A stretch of DNA of 64,000 nt from positions 806,001 through 870,000 of the forward strand of contig NZ_CP019038.1 in assembly GCF_001941825.1 (NCBI RefSeq), written 5' to 3'. Shown piece after piece: positions 63,385 to 64,000 of this stretch. The notes below the pieces were generated by a model that was not told the DNA's origin, made no database searches, and saw only the letters and a program-made list of their open reading frames with translations. Positions within the stretch are counted from its first letter, which is position 1. Each line of letters begins with the position of its first letter. Made by a program: the position numbers and the translations under genes. The DNA is from Massilia putida (GTDB lineage: Bacteria > Pseudomonadota > Gammaproteobacteria > Burkholderiales > Burkholderiaceae_D).

Positions 63385-64000
63385 ATGCGTTCACCTTCCC
63401 ACTCCCGGGCCCTTCATCCTCTGGCACGCCGCACCGGCGTCAGCCTCGGCGTGCTGGCCATGCTCGCCTCGCTGCACGCGCACGGCCAGGAGACGGCGGC
63501 CGCCGCCGACGCCGCCCCGGCCGCGACGACAACCGCCGACGGCAAATCGACGGACAGCGTCGTCGTCGTGACGGGCTTTCGCGCAAGCCTGAACAGCGCC
63601 CTGAACACGAAGAAGAACAGCGACGGCATCGTCGACGTCATCAAGGCCGAGGACATCGCCAAGTTCCCCGACGCGAACCTGGCCGAATCGCTGCAGCGCG
63701 TGCCCGGCGTGGCGCTGGCGCGCGGCGACGGCGGCGAAGGCAAGCAGATCACCGTGCGCGGCCTGAACGCGGGCTTCACGCGCGTGCGCATCAACGGCAT
63801 CGAGGGCGTGGCGGCGACGGGCGCGTCCGACATCAACGGCAGCACCAACCGCGGCCGCGGCTTCGACTTTTCCGTGTTCGCGTCCGAACTGTTCAACAGC
63901 CTGGAAGTGCGCAAGACGTCGGAAGCGGACATCGAGGAAGGCTCGCTGGGCGCCACGGTCGACCTGCGCACGGCGCGCCCGTTCGACTTCAAGGGCCGCA
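63385..64000 (+). CDS. TonB-dependent receptor, 3' end missing
   Basis: The N-terminal 205 residues of an outer-membrane TonB-dependent receptor that runs off the window. A signal peptide (ending LASLHAHGQE) is followed by a short linker and a TonB box-like VVVVTGFRASL. The plug domain shows IVDVIKAEDIAKFPDANLAE, SLQRVPGVALARGDGGEG and ITVRGLNAGFTRVRINGIEG, typical of the oligosaccharide receptors of glycan loci. GGAGA lies 8 bases before ATG 63385; ATG 63370 is a less likely start. It is expected to import pectin- or galactan-derived oligosaccharides for the neighbouring enzymes. Confidence 0.9.
   Translation, partial: MRSPSHSRALHPLARRTGVSLGVLAMLASLHAHGQETAAAADAAPAATTTADGKSTDSVVVVTGFRASLNSALNTKKNSDGIVDVIKAEDIAKFPDANLAESLQRVPGVALARGDGGEGKQITVRGLNAGFTRVRINGIEGVAATGASDINGSTNRGRGFDFSVFASELFNSLEVRKTSEADIEEGSLGATVDLRTARPFDFKGR

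Overview
The window is GC-rich, tightly packed Gram-negative DNA. Gene content suggests a soil or plant-associated betaproteobacterium, most likely Oxalobacteraceae of the Massilia/Duganella/Telluria type. The clues are an H-NS-like protein ending in a WTGRGRQPRW-type box, many secreted sugar-active enzymes with a TonB-dependent receptor, several PAS/GGDEF/EAL proteins, and short REP-like palindromes of the GTCATTCCCGCG type between genes. The genus is inferred, not proven. Both ends cut a gene: a sodium/solute symporter on the left and a TonB-dependent receptor on the right.

Layout. 1-10.1 kb: symporter end, a gene remnant, a GH28 pectinase-like enzyme, a LysE exporter tail-to-tail with an AraC regulator, then a D-galactonate block (dgoA, dgoK, LysR regulator, SDR dehydrogenase, dgoD) with a YCII protein inserted on the other strand. 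10.1-16.1 kb: an H-NS-like protein, a GAF/PAS/GGDEF protein, and a PAS/GGDEF/EAL protein in an operon with a DUF504 protein. 16.2-19.7 kb: a three-gene leftward cluster (SAM methyltransferase, DUF2156 acyltransferase-like protein, fatty acyl-CoA reductase-like protein) that looks like an uncharacterised lipid pathway. 19.9-24.8 kb: DUF4861 protein, a PL9 pectate lyase fused to a CE12 acetylesterase, and a GH43-like lipoprotein. 24.9-27.9 kb: two DUF2382 stress-type proteins and a GMC oxidoreductase. 28.0-31.9 kb: GH3 enzyme divergent from a flavin-dependent halogenase around a LacI-type operator. 32.2-35.4 kb: purine permease, NTF2-like protein, Ala-rich lipoprotein, metallophosphoesterase. 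35.4-42.7 kb: tandem CE12 esterase, DUF6250, two GH105 hydrolases, DUF1080 lipoprotein, an esterase and rhamnose mutarotase. 42.7-56.3 kb: GH106 rhamnosidase and the full L-rhamnose regulon (rhaI and rhaD leftward; rhaR-S-T-P-Q-K rightward). 56.3-64 kb: YbaK-type deacylase, membrane GGDEF/EAL protein, a large GH35 enzyme and the start of the TonB-dependent receptor.

How it fits together. Most of the window reads as a rhamnogalacturonan-I utilisation region. The backbone of that pectin is galacturonate-rhamnose, it carries acetyl groups and has galactan side chains. PL9, GH28, CE12, GH105 and GH106 address the backbone and its acetyl groups. GH35, GH3 and GH43-like proteins address side chains. 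Released rhamnose enters by the RhaSTPQ ABC transporter and is broken down by RhaM, RhaI, RhaK and RhaD. Galactose can be oxidised through galactonate to pyruvate and glyceraldehyde-3-phosphate. Galacturonate catabolic genes are not in this window. The candidates for undescribed biology are the acyl reductase/DUF2156/methyltransferase trio, the halogenase inside a glycan locus, and the DUF504-c-di-GMP gene pair.
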